Origin: Sphingobacterium cellulitidis
Lineage (GTDB): Bacteria > Bacteroidota > Bacteroidia > Sphingobacteriales > Sphingobacteriaceae
Length of the DNA stretch: 64,000 nucleotides
Direction: 5' to 3'
Assembly (NCBI GenBank): GCA_002245855.1
Contig: NOUX01000002.1
Location: forward strand, 1-64,000
Shown here: one piece after another, positions 62,200 to 64,000 of the stretch
Layout: every line of letters starts with the position of its first letter
How positions within the stretch are numbered: the first letter of the stretch is position 1
Position numbers and translations under genes: made by a program
The notes under the pieces: model-generated
The model's database searches: none
What the model was told of the DNA's origin: nothing
What the model saw: the letters and a program-made list of their open reading frames with translations, nothing else

Positions 62200-63885
62200 A
62201 TGAATTTGACAAGAAGACAAAAAGGCCTATTGGGAATCGCATTTGTATGCTTTTTGATTATCATATCTTGGATAGGTTTATCTAAATTTTTTCCAGAGAG
62301 CAACTCATTTCGATATCTCCCTGATCGTATTTATCGGATTATCAAAATTGTATTCGGGGGTGATCCTTCGGGTTCAGGTCTTGAAACTGAGAATGTTCCC
62401 TTGGAATTAATTATTGCCAAAATTTGTGCTATAGGGATTCTTCTTTTTGGGGCTTATAAAATTATTCAGAAATTATTCTCGGAACAGTTCAACCTGATGA
62501 AGGCTTCTTTCAAGAAAAATCATTTGATTTCCATTGGAATCTCAAAAAAAGGTAGACAGCTATTCAAGAGTTTAAAGGATGACTATCAAAAGCAGGGAAT
62601 TGCAATTGAAAAAGAAACCGAACATGCTGACATCAATGCTGTAAAAAAACAAGGTCATCTAGTCATCATCGGAAATGCTGAGGATGAGAACACTCTTCTT
62701 GAGGCAGGAATCAAACGTGCTTCTACCCTAATTGTGTTTCTAGAGAATGAGCAAACGGTGATAGAAATCATTGAATCCGTTCAGGATATCTATGATAAAT
62801 CCAAATGTCAGAATGAACTACTTTGTTTTTTACATATTAGCAATCCTCGATTAATCGACTTGGTCAAAAACACGGGAATCCATTTTCAGAACAATCAGGT
62901 TCAGCTAAGATTTTTTAATATCCATAAAATGCTGGCTCGTCAATTCTTTTCGCAGATTCCACTGGATATGCAAAAGGTTGGGAAAAGCATTGCGGACATC
63001 AATAAGATAGTATTTCTAGGTTATGGGGATTTTGCAAAGGCCATGTTGGTTCAGGCATTGAGGATATTTCACACCTCTGTTGAAAATGATTTGCAGATTT
63101 CCATATACTCTGATCATGCAGATAAAGACCGAAATTATTTTAGTGAACAGTATCCGAAAGCTGATAAAATCTTTCCAGTTAGCTTCCATAAGTTTGAAGG
63201 CACCTTCAATGAAATGATTAATCAGGAGGAGCTCATGAATAAAGGCGATCAAACTCTATTTATTACGGCATTTGATCAGGATCAGGCCAACCTAAATGCA
63301 GGATTGGAACTATTGGAAAAAACGCAAAATGCTAATTTCCCGATCTATGTTTTGAATGCGGAAGGAAAGGGACTACGAAAATTGATCAACTACTCAACAG
63401 ACACGGACAGGATCAAGTTTTTTGGGCAGATGGAAGATATCTGCAACCTGGAATTTATCACTGGTCAAAAGCAGGATAAACTGGCTCAGGCGATTCATGA
63501 TGATTACCGCAAATTGTTATCGGGGGCAAGTTCAGAAAGTGAAAAATACACTTCAGACTGGTTAACCTTGAGTGAGGATGCCAAGGATGCAAGCAGAGCC
63601 CAGGCCGATCATATTCCCTATAAGTTTTTATTGACCGACAAGGCTTGGCCAGTTGCTGATCCTAAACAGGTTTCATTCAGTACTGCGGAAATTGAAACAC
63701 TCGCCATTATCGAGCATAATCGTTGGATGGCGCATCGATATATCAATGGTTGGGATTTTGGTGAAAACAGGAATGATGAGCTCAAATTACATCCATCCTT
63801 GATTCCTTGGGAGATATTGAGTGAAAGTGAAAAGCAAAAAGACAGAGATACTATTCTGAGGATAAAGATTCTATTGAATTCCTGA
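62200..63885 (+). CDS. Membrane-anchored double RCK_N (TrkA-N) protein with C-terminal RyR domain
   Basis: 561 residues. Two helices (~10-28 and ~69-90), without a K+-channel selectivity filter between them. Then two Rossmann domains: ~108-235 (ISIGISKKGRQLFKSL, loop HLVIIGNAEDENTLLEAGIKRA) and ~269-390 (VFLGYGDFAKAML; the GxG-type loop plus LNAEGKGLRKLI). The C-terminal ~60 residues are an RyR domain: LAIIEHNRWMAHRYINGWDFGENRNDELKLHPSLIPWEILSESEKQKDRDTI. RCK_N domains bind NAD(H), ADP or similar nucleotides in K+ channel gating; prokaryotic RyR domains are known from predicted nucleotide-signalling systems. In an operon with the TIR gene, it is a likely receptor of a TIR product. Confidence 0.85.
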   Translation: MNLTRRQKGLLGIAFVCFLIIISWIGLSKFFPESNSFRYLPDRIYRIIKIVFGGDPSGSGLETENVPLELIIAKICAIGILLFGAYKIIQKLFSEQFNLMKASFKKNHLISIGISKKGRQLFKSLKDDYQKQGIAIEKETEHADINAVKKQGHLVIIGNAEDENTLLEAGIKRASTLIVFLENEQTVIEIIESVQDIYDKSKCQNELLCFLHISNPRLIDLVKNTGIHFQNNQVQLRFFNIHKMLARQFFSQIPLDMQKVGKSIADINKIVFLGYGDFAKAMLVQALRIFHTSVENDLQISIYSDHADKDRNYFSEQYPKADKIFPVSFHKFEGTFNEMINQEELMNKGDQTLFITAFDQDQANLNAGLELLEKTQNANFPIYVLNAEGKGLRKLINYSTDTDRIKFFGQMEDICNLEFITGQKQDKLAQAIHDDYRKLLSGASSESEKYTSDWLTLSEDAKDASRAQADHIPYKFLLTDKAWPVADPKQVSFSTAEIETLAIIEHNRWMAHRYINGWDFGENRNDELKLHPSLIPWEILSESEKQKDRDTILRIKILLNS

Positions 63886-63904
63886 GATATCAAGACCTTG
63901 AATA

Positions 63905-63936
63905 TTTGACTTTGCAGATTGTTTAGGGTATATTTG
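63905..63936 (+). promoter_or_regulatory. Promoter of the TPP-riboswitch transcript
   Basis: TTTG (63905-63908), 20 nt, then TATATTTG (63929-63936). The RNA would start at about 63942, just before the riboswitch. Confidence 0.7.
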
Positions 63937-63943
63937 ATTGGCT

Positions 63944-64000
63944 TTAGGGGTATTCTTCTTTATAGAATTGAGACAGTCCCTTTGAACCTGATACGGTTAA
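63944..64000 (+). promoter_or_regulatory. TPP riboswitch (THI element), cut by the window edge
   Basis: The 5' half of a thiamine pyrophosphate sensor: AGGGGTATT (P1/P2 start), GAATTGAGA with the conserved CTGAGA-like bulge (63966-63973), a P3 arm, then TTTGAACCTGATACGGTTAA at the end, the ACCTGAT(A/C) core. The remaining GGGGAA-type end and the regulated gene, probably thiC or another thiamine gene, lie beyond 64000. Confidence 0.85.

Overview
The window looks like chromosomal DNA of a Bacteroidota species, most likely Sphingobacteriaceae (Sphingobacterium or Pedobacter type). The reasons are a SusC/SusD pair, many Bacteroidota-only families (DUF4407, LytTR membrane proteins, FimB/Mfa2-like lipoprotein, Crp/Fnr beside DUF2892), AT-rich DNA without clear Shine-Dalgarno sequences, and promoters of the Bacteroidota form TTTG-N19-TANNTTTG, which are exact upstream of all three tRNA genes. 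No phage, insertion sequence, integrase or CRISPR array is visible.

Layout. 1-870: tRNA-Arg(TCT), tRNA-Ser(TGA) and palindromic repeats. 877-9118: small genes (intradiol dioxygenase-like lipoprotein, LytTR regulator, nucleotidyltransferase, VIT-type transporter, Crp/Fnr with DUF2892, DUF4180, DinB) plus two copies of an undescribed sRNA-like element. 9260-16660: housekeeping genes (M14 peptidase, aconitase, rpe, 7TM-HD phosphodiesterase). 16775-27400: an accessory region starting at tRNA-Ser(GCT), with a perfect 103-bp direct repeat, two truncated gene duplicates, smaller direct repeats, a GIY-YIG-like gene, a fimbrial-type lipoprotein, an aspartyl protease, a VOC protein, a HEAT-repeat protein and a hydrolase. 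27424-39035: lipoproteins, an HNH/coiled-coil/DUF4407 cassette, a fatty-acid-hydroxylase-type enzyme, an MFS transporter, an ECF sigma operon, GNAT and AAA proteins. 39091-46794: SusD, SusC and a LacI-type regulator. 46836-53739: an RND efflux operon (adaptor, pump, outer-membrane factor). 54066-58550: YceI and a very large GH31 enzyme ending in dockerin-like and cohesin-like modules. 58857-63885: a two-gene operon, TIR-transmembrane-WD40 followed by transmembrane-RCK-RyR. 63905-64000: a promoter and the first half of a TPP riboswitch whose gene lies outside the window.

The most promising candidate for an undescribed system is the TIR/RCK-RyR operon. Its first gene carries a domain known elsewhere to cleave NAD+ and make signalling nucleotides. 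Its second gene carries two Rossmann nucleotide-binding domains and an RyR domain on a membrane anchor. This suggests a stress or anti-phage signalling pair. Other leads are the paralogous ~158-bp sRNA-like elements at 2613 and 6790, the nested palindromes that follow both tRNA-Ser genes, the HNH/DUF4407 cassette, and the tandem palindromes in front of the Crp/Fnr gene.
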